64,000 bases of DNA from Brevibacillus sp051967035 (GTDB lineage: Bacteria; Bacillota; Bacilli; Brevibacillales; Brevibacillaceae), in contig NZ_JBQCKK010000002.1 of the NCBI RefSeq assembly GCF_051967035.1, positions 62,001 through 126,000 of the forward strand. The letters are read 5' to 3'. Positions 8,312 to 16,223 of this stretch are shown here, piece by piece (within the stretch, counting starts at the first letter, position 1; every line of letters begins with the position of its first letter). The notes beneath the pieces are model-generated. The model had not been told where the DNA came from, did not search any database, and saw only the letters and a program-made list of their open reading frames with translations. Both the position numbers and the translations under genes were made by a program.

Positions 8312-8527
8312 AGATTATCCGGCGATAGCCACTCCCTGATAGAAGGCAAGAGCATGACGAGCGTTGCGCGGGCAATGGCGTGCATCACGCACAGCGAGAG
8401 GGGAAGCATGGCGGAAGGGCTGGAAATAGAATGGCAAAAATTTGCCGAGCTGTTCGCGACAGCCGATGCCAAAGAAGGGATTCAAGCGTTCATTGAGAAG
8501 CGAAAGCCGCATTTTACTCATTCCTGA
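8312..8527 (+). pseudogene. Enoyl-CoA hydratase (crotonase) C-terminal remnant
   Basis: The frame ending at TGA 8525-8527 encodes a typical crotonase tail: GSMAEGLEIEWQKFAELF, then ATADAKEGIQAF and IEKRKPHF. These match the conserved end of enoyl-CoA hydratases (LFATxDxKEGxxAFxEKRKP). The N-terminal two thirds, with the oxyanion-hole and active-site motifs, are absent; upstream DNA has no matching frame. It sits just before a full crotonase-fold gene at 8541, so this is probably what remains after a deletion that also removed the riboswitch's target. Confidence 0.7.
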
Positions 8528-8540
8528 AAAGGAGGATTCC

Positions 8541-9605
8541 ATGACAAACGACGTGCTGTTTTCCGTTGGCGACAATGGCCTGGCTACGATCACGCTAAAC
8601 CGGCCGCAAGCGATCAATTCGCTTACGCACGACATGGTTTTGGCTATCGGGCAACGACTGCGTGAATGGGCGGGCAAGGAGAACGTCCGCCTCGTGGTCA
8701 TAAAAGGAGAAGGGACAAAAGGCTTTTGCGCAGGCGGGGATATAAAAGCGCTGTACGAGGCGAATACAGGTGCGGAAGCGCTGGAAAAAGCCGTTCGCTT
8801 TTTTGCGGACGAGTACCAAGTGGACCAGATGGTTTACGCGTTCGGCAAACCGATCGTCGCTGTACTCGACGGAGTGGTGATGGGAGGCGGAGTCGGGTTG
8901 ACTTACGGAGCCAGCCACAGAATCGTGACCGAGCGCACGAAATGGTCCATGCCGGAAATGAATATTGGCTTTTTCCCGGACGTAGGCGCCGCGTATTTTC
9001 TGAACAAGGCACCTGGATATGTCGGCCGATACCTCGCTTTGACCGCTGCTGTCATTCAGGCTCCCGATGTGCTGTACAGCCAGGCGGCGGACGTGTACAT
9101 GGCCAGCGAGCGGCTGAAAGCGTTTCTTGGCGAGCTGGAACAAAAAGATTGGACGGGAGAAAAGGCGGCGGTGGAGCTGGACCCGTTGATTCAGGCGTAT
9201 GCGGAAACGCCAGCAGGCGAGGGACAGCTTGCCGCTCTGCGCGAATCGATTGACCGTCACTTTGCGTTTGCCACGATCGAGGAAATCCTTGCCTCCCTGG
9301 AAGCAGAGGAGAGCGAGTTTGCCGCGAAAACAAAAGCCGCTATTCTGGAGAAGTCGCCCAGCTCCCTGAAAGTCACCTTGAAACAACTGGTCGATGGCGA
9401 AAACAAAACAAGGGAAGAATGCTTTGCGACAGACCTTGTACTTGCGCAAAACTTTATGCGGCATCCCGATTTTTTTGAAGGGGTTCGCTCGGTTCTCATT
9501 GATAGGGACCGTTCTCCCCGCTATACGTACCGTACTTTGGGCGATGTTTCGGAAGAGTTGGTGGAACGATTTTTTCGGGCGAGCGACAGTGTGACTTCTT
9601 CGTAA
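8541..9605 (+). CDS. 3-hydroxyisobutyryl-CoA hydrolase / enoyl-CoA hydratase family protein
   Basis: A 354-residue crotonase-fold protein of the long HIBYL-CoA hydrolase subgroup, which works in valine breakdown. Visible family motifs are ITLNRPQAINSL, the oxyanion-hole GFCAGGDIKALYE, and DGVVMGGGVGLTYGASHRIVTE followed by PEMNIGFFPDVGAAYFLNK. The C-terminal extension (LKVTLKQL...ARHPDF-like NFMRHPDFFEGVRSVLIDRD) separates it from ordinary 260-residue hydratases. ATG 8541 has an ideal AAAAGGAGGATTCC site, whereas a longer in-frame ATG at 8442 lies inside the crotonase remnant and is rejected. A hydratase function on another acyl-CoA remains possible. Confidence 0.85.
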   Translation: MTNDVLFSVGDNGLATITLNRPQAINSLTHDMVLAIGQRLREWAGKENVRLVVIKGEGTKGFCAGGDIKALYEANTGAEALEKAVRFFADEYQVDQMVYAFGKPIVAVLDGVVMGGGVGLTYGASHRIVTERTKWSMPEMNIGFFPDVGAAYFLNKAPGYVGRYLALTAAVIQAPDVLYSQAADVYMASERLKAFLGELEQKDWTGEKAAVELDPLIQAYAETPAGEGQLAALRESIDRHFAFATIEEILASLEAEESEFAAKTKAAILEKSPSSLKVTLKQLVDGENKTREECFATDLVLAQNFMRHPDFFEGVRSVLIDRDRSPRYTYRTLGDVSEELVERFFRASDSVTSS

Positions 9606-9622
9606 CACAAACGAGCAGGGCA

Positions 9623-9667
9623 GCCAAAACAGCCGACGATGCATGTACGGCTGTTTTGGCTTTCGTT
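9623..9667 (+). terminator. Rho-independent terminator
   Basis: GCCAAAACAGCCG (9623-9635) pairs with CGGCTGTTTTGGC (9648-9660), followed by TTTCGTT. It closes the hydrolase transcript. Confidence 0.85.
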
Positions 9668-9826
9668 GTTCTGGCAAGTGCTATTTTCTATTCTGTAATA
9701 ATCTATAATAAAAGGACATAAATATAGCCGTCCGCGAAGGCAGCAACGGTTTGGGGAAAAGGCGAAGGGGACAAGCTGGCAAGCGGAAGAGGCGACACCA
9801 GCCTGAAGCCAAAAGGAGGCGGACGA

Positions 9827-11230
9827 ATGAAGAAGGAAGAGTGCCGGGAGCGATGGATGAGCCGCGTGCTGGAAGGCATCGTGGAGACGTCGCGCGATCA
9901 TCTGCTCATCACGGACCCGGAAGGCTATATTCAGCTAGTCGGGGATTCGTCCTACGAAATGTACGGGATCGGCAAAGATGAACTGCTGGGCAAAAACGTC
10001 ATCGAGCTGGAAAAAGAGAAAGTATTCTCGCCATCCGTTACGCGTAAGGTGATGGATACGAAGACGCCGCAGACGATGATGCAGGAAATTCCCGGGGGCA
10101 GAAAGCTGATGGTGACGGCCTATCCGCTGTGGAATGCCGATGGTAGCATGCATTCCGTCATCAGCTATTCGCACGATTTAACGGAAATTTTGGAATTGAA
10201 GCGTCGTTACGAGAGCCTGACGGAGCAATTGAAGCAGTTTGAGTCAGAGATCGAAGAGCTGCGCGAGAAAAACCAGGAGGGCTTCGTGGCCGTCAGTCAG
10301 CCGATGCGCGACATTGACCGCCTCATCAAAAAGGTGGCGATGGTTGACTCCACCGTGCTTATTCTTGGGGAATCCGGCGTCGGCAAAAACGTCATCGCCA
10401 GGGAGATTCACCGCAACAGTCGGCGAGCAGGCGGGCAGTTCGTGGAAATCAACTGCGGGTCGATTCCGGAAGGGCTGCTGGAATCGGAGTTGTTCGGCTA
10501 CGAGGCAGGCGCGTTTACGGGCGCAGGCAAGCAGGGCAAGCAAGGGATCATCGAGATGGCGAACGAGGGGACGCTGCTTCTGGACGAACTGGGAGAGCTG
10601 CCGCTGACCTTGCAGGCAAAGCTGTTGAAGGTGATTCAGGAAAAACGGTTGCAGCGCGTGGGCAGCATGCAGTACCGGGACGTTGATTTTCGTCTGATCG
10701 CCGCGACTAACCGCGACCTGGAGAAGATGGTCAGGGAAGGGAAGTTTCGCCAGGATCTGTATTTCCGGCTGAACGTCGTGCCGATTCAGGTGCCAGCCTT
10801 GCGCGATCGGCCGGAGGATATCGCCGCGTTGTTGAAGCTCGTTGTGCGCACGCTGAATGAGCGGTACGGAATGAACAAGCGGCTGGATGCAGCGGCGACC
10901 CATGCCTTGATGCAGTACGACTGGCCGGGGAATGTGCGGGAGCTGGAAAACGTCCTGGAACGGATGGTCGTGACAGCGGACGAAGATGTGATTACGTTGC
11001 AGCACCTGCCCGCCGAAATTCGGGCGGCGGGTGAGGAGCAGGCAGCGATGGAGCCGGGTGCAGCGTTGGCGAGAATGTCGTTGCGGGATGCGCTGGAGCA
11101 GGTGGAGGAAAAATGGCTGCGCCATGCGGCAGAGCGTTATCGGACGACGGCGGAGATGGCGGAGTTTCTCGGCATCAGTCAGCCGTCTGTCGTACGCAAG
11201 CTGCAAAAATACCGAATTCGCTCCCGTTAA
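9827..11230 (+). CDS. Sigma-54-dependent activator with PAS domain (gab operon regulator)
   Basis: A 467-residue enhancer-binding protein. Residues about 10-115 form a PAS domain (ITDPEGYIQLVGDSSYEMYG...KDELLGKNVIELE). A short coiled coil follows (about 125-150), then the AAA+ domain with Walker A GESGVGKN, the sigma-54 contact loop GAFTGA and LLLDELGELPL. The C-terminus is a Fis-type HTH (TTAEMAEFLGISQPSVVRKLQKYRIRSR, split as EFLGISQPSVVRKL). Start ATG follows AAAGGAGGCGGACGA. It is directly upstream of a -24/-12 promoter and the gabT-like gene, which makes it the likely activator of GABA use; the ligand of the PAS domain cannot be read from sequence. A TATAAT at 9704-9709 may be its own -10. 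Confidence 0.88.
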   Translation: MKKEECRERWMSRVLEGIVETSRDHLLITDPEGYIQLVGDSSYEMYGIGKDELLGKNVIELEKEKVFSPSVTRKVMDTKTPQTMMQEIPGGRKLMVTAYPLWNADGSMHSVISYSHDLTEILELKRRYESLTEQLKQFESEIEELREKNQEGFVAVSQPMRDIDRLIKKVAMVDSTVLILGESGVGKNVIAREIHRNSRRAGGQFVEINCGSIPEGLLESELFGYEAGAFTGAGKQGKQGIIEMANEGTLLLDELGELPLTLQAKLLKVIQEKRLQRVGSMQYRDVDFRLIAATNRDLEKMVREGKFRQDLYFRLNVVPIQVPALRDRPEDIAALLKLVVRTLNERYGMNKRLDAAATHALMQYDWPGNVRELENVLERMVVTADEDVITLQHLPAEIRAAGEEQAAMEPGAALARMSLRDALEQVEEKWLRHAAERYRTTAEMAEFLGISQPSVVRKLQKYRIRSR

Positions 11231-11296
11231 TTCAAAAACGAATCGACTATTCAAAAATGAATCGAGTTTTTGGCGGTTTTTGATTCATTTTTGAAT
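11230..11296 (+). promoter_or_regulatory. Three activator-binding palindromes upstream of gabT
   Basis: Three 14-bp dyads related to ATTCA-N4-TGAAT lie at 11230-11243 (ATTCAAAAACGAAT), 11249-11262 (ATTCAAAAATGAAT) and 11283-11296 (ATTCATTTTTGAAT). Centres are 19 and 34 bp apart. Sites two and three are also arms of one large inverted repeat. They end about 50 bp before the sigma-54 promoter and begin at the activator's stop codon. Confidence 0.75.
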
Positions 11297-11347
11297 TACT
11301 GCGCCCCATGCCCGTGTTGCCTGTGCGGCTCCGGCAAGCTTTTCGGT

Positions 11348-11363
11348 TGGCACGGGTATTGCT
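11348..11363 (+). promoter_or_regulatory. Sigma-54 (-24/-12) promoter of the gab operon
   Basis: TGGCAC-N5-TTGCT with GG at 11349-11350 and GC at 11361-11362, 12 bp apart. It is 64 bp upstream of the ATG at 11427, and it lies just before an in-frame upstream start (11370) that has no ribosome site. Confidence 0.9.
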
Positions 11364-11426
11364 ACCTGATTGTCAGCGAAGGCATTACCCTGCTGTTATC
11401 CATCTCATACAAGGAGAGATCACGCT

Positions 11427-12776
11427 ATGTCCAACCCACGCAAATTCGTTCATGTCGCTGCTGGTGTACCTGGTCCGAAAGGGGCCGCCCTGATCGAGAA
11501 GAGAAAACAGTTTGTGCCAAAAGGGATCGGGAACAATACGCCGATTTTTGTAGAAAAGGCTTCCGGCGCTCTTGTGACAGACGTCGACGGCAACACGTTC
11601 ATTGATCTCGCAGGCGCGATCGGCACGCTCAACGCAGGGCATTGCCCGCCGGAGGTAGTCGATGCGGTGAAAGAACAGCTGGACAAATACATTCATCCGT
11701 GCTTCCACGTCGGCATGTACGAGCCGTATGTGGCCCTGGCGGAAAAGCTCGCCGAAATCACGCCCGGCAGCTTCGAAAAGAAAACGATGTTGGCCAACAG
11801 CGGAGCGGAAGCGGTGGAAAACGCCGTAAAGATCGCCCGCAAATACACCGGACGTCCCGGCATCATTTCGTTTAGCCGCGGATTCCATGGACGCACGCTC
11901 TTGGGCATGTCGCTGACCTCCAAAGTGAAGCCGTACAAATTCGAGATGGGGCCGTTCGCGCCCGCTACCTACAAGGCGCAATTTCCTTATCCGCTGAACA
12001 AGCCGGCTTCCATGACGGAGGATGAGTACGCGCAATTTTGCGTTCGCCAATTCGAAGACTTCCTGCTGACAGAAGTTGCGCCGGAGGAAGTAGCGGCCGT
12101 CATCATGGAGCCGGTTCAGGGCGAAGGCGGCTTCATCGTGCCGCCTGTAGCGTTCGTGCAAGGCGTCTTCCACATTTGCAAAAAGCATCAGATCCTGTTC
12201 ATTTCCGATGAGATTCAAACAGGCTTTGGCCGTACCGGGGCGATGTTCGCTTCGACCCATTTCGGAATCGAACCTGACCTCATTACGATGTCGAAGTCGC
12301 TCGCGGCTGGCTTGCCGATATCCGCTGTGACCGGGCGCGCAGAAATTATGGATGCGCCCAATCCGGGCGAAATCGGCGGTACTTACGGCGGCAGCCCGCT
12401 CGGTTGCGTAGCGGCGCTCGCGGTGATCGAGAAGATGGAGCGCGAGGATTTGCCCAGACGCGCGAAAGAGATTGGCAAGGCGATCAAGACGCATTTCCAA
12501 GCGCTGCAAGCGGAATTCCCTGTAATTGCGGACATCCGCGGACTGGGCGCGATGTGCGCGGTAGAATTTATCGATCCCAAAACGAAGCAGCCTGCCAAAG
12601 AGCTGGTGGCGAATCTGACCAAAGGCTGCTACGAGTCCGGCGTCATCGTGCTTTCCGCCGGAGTGCACAGCAACGTGCTGCGGTTTTTGTCTCCGCTGGT
12701 GATTACCGACGAGCAGCTGCAAGAAGCGCTGGATATCATGACCGATGTGCTGAAAAGCCAATACGTGACTCACTAA
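11427..12776 (+). CDS. gabT: 4-aminobutyrate aminotransferase
   Basis: A 449-residue class III PLP aminotransferase that moves the amino group of GABA to 2-oxoglutarate and yields succinic semialdehyde. Family motifs: PIFVEKASGALVTDVDGN and NSGAEAVENAVKIARKYTGR near the PLP phosphate site, the cofactor Asp in LFISDEIQTGFGRTG, and the Schiff-base lysine K290 in MSKSLAAGLPISAV. Length is normal. ATG 11427 is chosen because AAGGAGAGATCACGCT precedes it. The next gene is an aldehyde dehydrogenase 18 bp downstream, the expected second step. Other omega-amino acid aminotransferases, for example for 5-aminovalerate, are possible. Confidence 0.88.
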   Translation: MSNPRKFVHVAAGVPGPKGAALIEKRKQFVPKGIGNNTPIFVEKASGALVTDVDGNTFIDLAGAIGTLNAGHCPPEVVDAVKEQLDKYIHPCFHVGMYEPYVALAEKLAEITPGSFEKKTMLANSGAEAVENAVKIARKYTGRPGIISFSRGFHGRTLLGMSLTSKVKPYKFEMGPFAPATYKAQFPYPLNKPASMTEDEYAQFCVRQFEDFLLTEVAPEEVAAVIMEPVQGEGGFIVPPVAFVQGVFHICKKHQILFISDEIQTGFGRTGAMFASTHFGIEPDLITMSKSLAAGLPISAVTGRAEIMDAPNPGEIGGTYGGSPLGCVAALAVIEKMEREDLPRRAKEIGKAIKTHFQALQAEFPVIADIRGLGAMCAVEFIDPKTKQPAKELVANLTKGCYESGVIVLSAGVHSNVLRFLSPLVITDEQLQEALDIMTDVLKSQYVTH

Positions 12777-12794
12777 TTCATCAGGGAGGTACGC

Positions 12795-14219
12795 ATGAAA
12801 AAGCATTTGTATATCAATGGTCAATGGAAAGAAGCAAGCGAATACGCCCCGCTGTACTCACCCTATTCCGGCGAACTGCTGGCACAGGTCGCCCAGGCGA
12901 ACGAGGCGGATGTCGATGAAGCGATCCGGGCGGCCAACGCTGCGGCAAAAACGATGGCGAAGCTGCCAGCCAGCCAGCGGGCGCTGATTTTGGAAAAAGC
13001 GGCGGCGAGCATGGAAGCGCGCAAGGAGGAGCTGGCCGTGATTCTCGCCCAGGAAGCGGCCAAACCGTTGCGCACGGGACGAATTGAGATCGCTCGCACG
13101 ATTCAGACGTACAAATTCGCGGCGGAGGAAGCCAAGCGAATTCACGGGGAAACCGTACCGCTCGACGCGGCTCCGGGAGGCGAGGGACGACTCGCTTTTA
13201 CCGTACGCAAGCCGATCGGCGTGGTCGGGGCGATTACGCCGTTTAACTTTCCGTTTAACCTGGTCGCACACAAAGTCGGCCCGGCGGTTGCGGCAGGAAA
13301 TACCGTCGTGCTGAAGCCGGCCAGCCAGACCCCGCTCAGCGCGTTGATTTTGGCCGATATTTTTGCCGAGGCGGGATTGCCAGCGGGAGCGCTGAACATC
13401 CTTCCGGGAAAAGGCGCCGTCGTCGGCGAGAAGCTCGTCAGCGACAGTCGGATCGCCGCGATTACCTTTACGGGCAGCCCTGCGGTCGGGATTGCGATGA
13501 AAAACAAGGCTGGATTGAAGCGCGTGACCTTGGAGCTTGGCTCGAACTCTGCGGTCATCATCGACCACAACGTAGAGATTACGCAGAGCTTGATCGACCG
13601 CTGCGTGACGGGAGCCTTCTCCTTTAGCGGACAGGTGTGCATTTCCCTACAGCGCGTCTATGTTCATCAGAGCAAGTATGAGGAGTTCCTGGACAAATTC
13701 AAGGCGGCGACAGAAAAGCTCGTGCTGGGCGATCCGTTGCAGGAGGAAACGGACATGTCCGCTGTCATTTCCGCCAAAGACCATGAGCGGATGGGAGCGT
13801 GGGTACAGGAAGCGGTGGATGCCGGAGCGCGCGTCGTGACAGGCGGAAAACCGGTGAGCGACCGCCTTTTTGCTCCGACGATCCTGACGAACGTGAGCAG
13901 CCACTCCTCCGTGTCTTGCCAGGAGGTGTTTGGGCCAATCGTTGTCGTCGCGCCGTTTGAGACGATGGACGAGGCGATTGCGGCTGTGAACGACTCCCGC
14001 TTTGGCCTGCAGGCCGGCATATACACGCGCGATATCCATGCAGCCATGCGCGCGGCAGAGGAGCTGGAAGTGGGCGGCGTGATGATTAACGATATTCCGA
14101 CCTTCCGCGTGGATAACATGCCATACGGCGGCGTGAAGGACAGCGGATTTGGCCGCGAAGGCATCAAATATGCCGTCGAAGAGCTGACCGAGTTGAAGCT
14201 GATTGCGATCAAGCTGTAA
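12795..14219 (+). CDS. gabD: NAD(P)-dependent aldehyde dehydrogenase, probable succinate-semialdehyde dehydrogenase
   Basis: A 474-residue ALDH superfamily enzyme. The cofactor segment is GAITPFNFPFNLVAHKVGPAVAAGN (motif GAITPFNFP), the Rossmann turn is FTGSPAVG, the general base is E247 in LELGSNSA and the nucleophile is C282 in SGQVCISLQ. The C-terminal NDSRFGLQAGIYT and MPYGGVKDSGFGREG are also intact. Position directly behind gabT in a sigma-54 operon indicates oxidation of succinic semialdehyde to succinate. The Q-V-C-I active-site context resembles the lactaldehyde/sulfoacetaldehyde-like ALDH group rather than E. coli GabD, so the substrate is inferred from context. RBS is AGGGAGGTACGC. 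Confidence 0.8.
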   Translation: MKKHLYINGQWKEASEYAPLYSPYSGELLAQVAQANEADVDEAIRAANAAAKTMAKLPASQRALILEKAAASMEARKEELAVILAQEAAKPLRTGRIEIARTIQTYKFAAEEAKRIHGETVPLDAAPGGEGRLAFTVRKPIGVVGAITPFNFPFNLVAHKVGPAVAAGNTVVLKPASQTPLSALILADIFAEAGLPAGALNILPGKGAVVGEKLVSDSRIAAITFTGSPAVGIAMKNKAGLKRVTLELGSNSAVIIDHNVEITQSLIDRCVTGAFSFSGQVCISLQRVYVHQSKYEEFLDKFKAATEKLVLGDPLQEETDMSAVISAKDHERMGAWVQEAVDAGARVVTGGKPVSDRLFAPTILTNVSSHSSVSCQEVFGPIVVVAPFETMDEAIAAVNDSRFGLQAGIYTRDIHAAMRAAEELEVGGVMINDIPTFRVDNMPYGGVKDSGFGREGIKYAVEELTELKLIAIKL

Positions 14220-14237
14220 AAAAGGGAAGAAAAGGAA

Positions 14238-14270
14238 GGGCGAGCCGTAGCGCTCGTCTTTTTTTTTTTT
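14238..14270 (+). terminator. Terminator of the gab operon
   Basis: GGCGAGC and GCTCGTC arms (about 14239-14258) are followed by an uninterrupted run of twelve Ts. Confidence 0.85.
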
Positions 14271-14308
14271 GCACGCATACGAATGAGCAGATTCTCCAAC
14301 TGGAATAC

Positions 14309-14352
14309 GTAAACCCAGGCTACGCCAATGGCTTGGCGCCGCCTGGGTTTAC
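14309..14352. repeat. 12-bp perfect inverted repeat at the end of the efe operon
   Basis: GTAAACCCAGGC (14309-14320) and GCCTGGGTTTAC (14341-14352) are exact reverse complements; the loop itself contains GGCGCC-type complementarity. There is no U-tract on either strand, so it is not a standard terminator, though its place between two converging transcripts fits transcript-end stabilisation. Confidence 0.6.
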
Positions 14353-14398
14353 CTTACCGCTCCGTGTCGGGGATTGTTCGAGCCTGCTTCTTTTTCAG

Positions 14399-16195
14399 TC
14401 AGGGGATACGAGGGACTCCTTTGGCTGGTCTTTTCCACGAGTAAAGCGACAGATTGACGAGAATGACCGCAAGAATGACCAGCTGCGGAATCGTGGTCTC
14501 CCAGGTCGCATATATGCCCAGATCAGGCAGATGGAACAAGAAATCGGCGCTGTGTGCGGGCAAGCTGCCTGTGACCTGAAGCGAGTGGACGCTGACCCCG
14601 ATAAACTTGAAGGCCATGTAGTACAAAAGCAGGCTGGCGACGAGGAAGAACGGACGGACAGGAATCCGCGCGCTGAGCCTGATGATGACGAAGCTGATGA
14701 GGGCGAGCACGACCAGTGCTCCGACGATACCGAGCGCCAGGTCCGCCATGGAAATCGTCGCGGCCATCCCCATGTAAAAAATGATCGTTTCCGCGCCTTC
14801 GCGGGCGACAGCGAGAAAAGCGGTGAAAGCAAGCGACCAGAGCGCGCCTTTTGCCAGGGAGGAGCCGATTGATTTTTGCACAAAATCGTTCCATGCCTGC
14901 AAGTTCGACTTTTTGTGGAGCCAGGCGCCGATGGTCAGCATGAAGAATACGGCAATCAGCCCGGTAATGCCTTCGATTGTCTCCCGCGAGCTGCCTGTCG
15001 CGAGGTTGGAAAAGACGATGGCGAGTACCACGGCGAGAATGGCGGAGGCCGCTACGCCGAGCGCGGCGCCTGACCAGACCCATTTGCGCTTGTCCGCATT
15101 TCCCGATTTTTGCAGGAAGGCGAGCAGCGACACGATAATCAGGATCGCTTCCAAGCCTTCGCGGAACAAAATCAGTCCCGCATCCCAGGCGGTGTAAGAG
15201 GAAGCGGTGGCGAACGGCTCCAGCTCTGCCTTCATCTCGCCAAGCAGCGCTGTGGCTTTGTCCCATTGTGGCGGGGTGGACAAAATCAGCGTTGGTACGG
15301 CCACCATCTTGGCTTCTATGCTGCTGTACGTCGCAGGCGATTTGGTCATGACCACGCCTTCCACCAGAGGCCATGTGGCGATGAAGCTGTCCATTTTCCC
15401 CGCAGCGTCCTCCGCGTTCTGGCTGGCGATGTCCGCTTCCACAGAGCCGATGAGTTCAAGCAGGGAGGAGATGGACGGCTGTTCTGCCGAGCCTGTCGCC
15501 CCCGTCGCTCCTGCCGTCTTTTGCCCGGCTTTTCCTGACACGTAGTCCTGGACCGCTTGCAGCAGCGCTTGCAGCTTTTCCGTACTTTTTTGCGGATGGG
15601 GCGGTTCGGTGTTCAAGGCGATGCGCGCCCCGCTTATTTTCACTTCCATATCGCCGTAAACGGCGGCGTTTTCCGAACGAACGAGACTTTCCGCTTTGTA
15701 CCAGCCTTCGACGAAGCGGTTGTACTGCTGTTTGGCTTGCGTCCAGTCGCTTTGTTCGACGGCGGCCAGGCTTTTTTCCAGAAAAGGCAGCAGGGCCCCG
15801 ATCTGTTTGTGCGCCTTTTCTTTTGGCTGTGCCGGTGATTCCTGGGCAGAGACGTAGCGATCGGCTGCTTTGGCCAGGTTGGAGATGGCGGCAGCCGCGT
15901 CCTCCGGCTGGGACTGTACCTGGGCGAGAGCCTGCTCGGCTTGCGCGATGGCAGTCGACAGCGCCTCTGCGACGGCGGAGGTATCGTCTGCGTTCGCTGC
16001 CCAGATGGTTTTTATGCTGGCAACGGCTTTTGTCGCTTCGTCCCAATTGTTATCGCTGCTGCTGATGAGCGCGTCGCTGGAGAGGGCGATCAACTGTTTG
16101 AGCTGCTCGGGAGCAAGTGGCGCTGCGAAGGCAGTCGACAGTCCGGAGAGGAGCAGCAGGAGGCAGAGGAAAACGGAAAAAAGATTGCGTGTCAA
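14399..16195 (-). CDS. efeU: Iron permease EfeU/FTR1 family with large extracytoplasmic domain
   Basis: A 598-residue protein with a signal peptide (about 1-24) and a long helical extracytoplasmic region (25 to about 335). The FTR1-type permease of about seven membrane helices follows. Both iron-binding motifs of the family are present: REGLE near residue 344 (FREGLEAILIIVSLL) and REGAE near residue 463 (VAREGAETIIFYMG). E. coli EfeU is only about 276 residues, so the N-terminal half is the addition usual in Gram-positive members. It is the last gene of the efeO-efeB-efeU operon, 28 bp after efeB, and imports ferrous or peroxidase-oxidised iron. Control is expected from the Fur box at 18437. 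Confidence 0.9.
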   Translation of the reverse strand: MTRNLFSVFLCLLLLLSGLSTAFAAPLAPEQLKQLIALSSDALISSSDNNWDEATKAVASIKTIWAANADDTSAVAEALSTAIAQAEQALAQVQSQPEDAAAAISNLAKAADRYVSAQESPAQPKEKAHKQIGALLPFLEKSLAAVEQSDWTQAKQQYNRFVEGWYKAESLVRSENAAVYGDMEVKISGARIALNTEPPHPQKSTEKLQALLQAVQDYVSGKAGQKTAGATGATGSAEQPSISSLLELIGSVEADIASQNAEDAAGKMDSFIATWPLVEGVVMTKSPATYSSIEAKMVAVPTLILSTPPQWDKATALLGEMKAELEPFATASSYTAWDAGLILFREGLEAILIIVSLLAFLQKSGNADKRKWVWSGAALGVAASAILAVVLAIVFSNLATGSSRETIEGITGLIAVFFMLTIGAWLHKKSNLQAWNDFVQKSIGSSLAKGALWSLAFTAFLAVAREGAETIIFYMGMAATISMADLALGIVGALVVLALISFVIIRLSARIPVRPFFLVASLLLYYMAFKFIGVSVHSLQVTGSLPAHSADFLFHLPDLGIYATWETTIPQLVILAVILVNLSLYSWKRPAKGVPRIP

Positions 16196-16223
16196 GGGGG
16201 TTCACTCCATCCTTGCTAGTAGG

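Noticed and set aside
8032..8472. A 146-residue minus-strand frame over the riboswitch-to-crotonase gap
   Set aside because: It crosses the terminator and opposes the crotonase remnant. No ribosome site or family match was seen, so the gap is better explained as decayed DNA.
11385..12824. A 479-residue open frame on the minus strand
   Set aside because: It is antisense to gabT, with typical shadow composition and no ribosome site.
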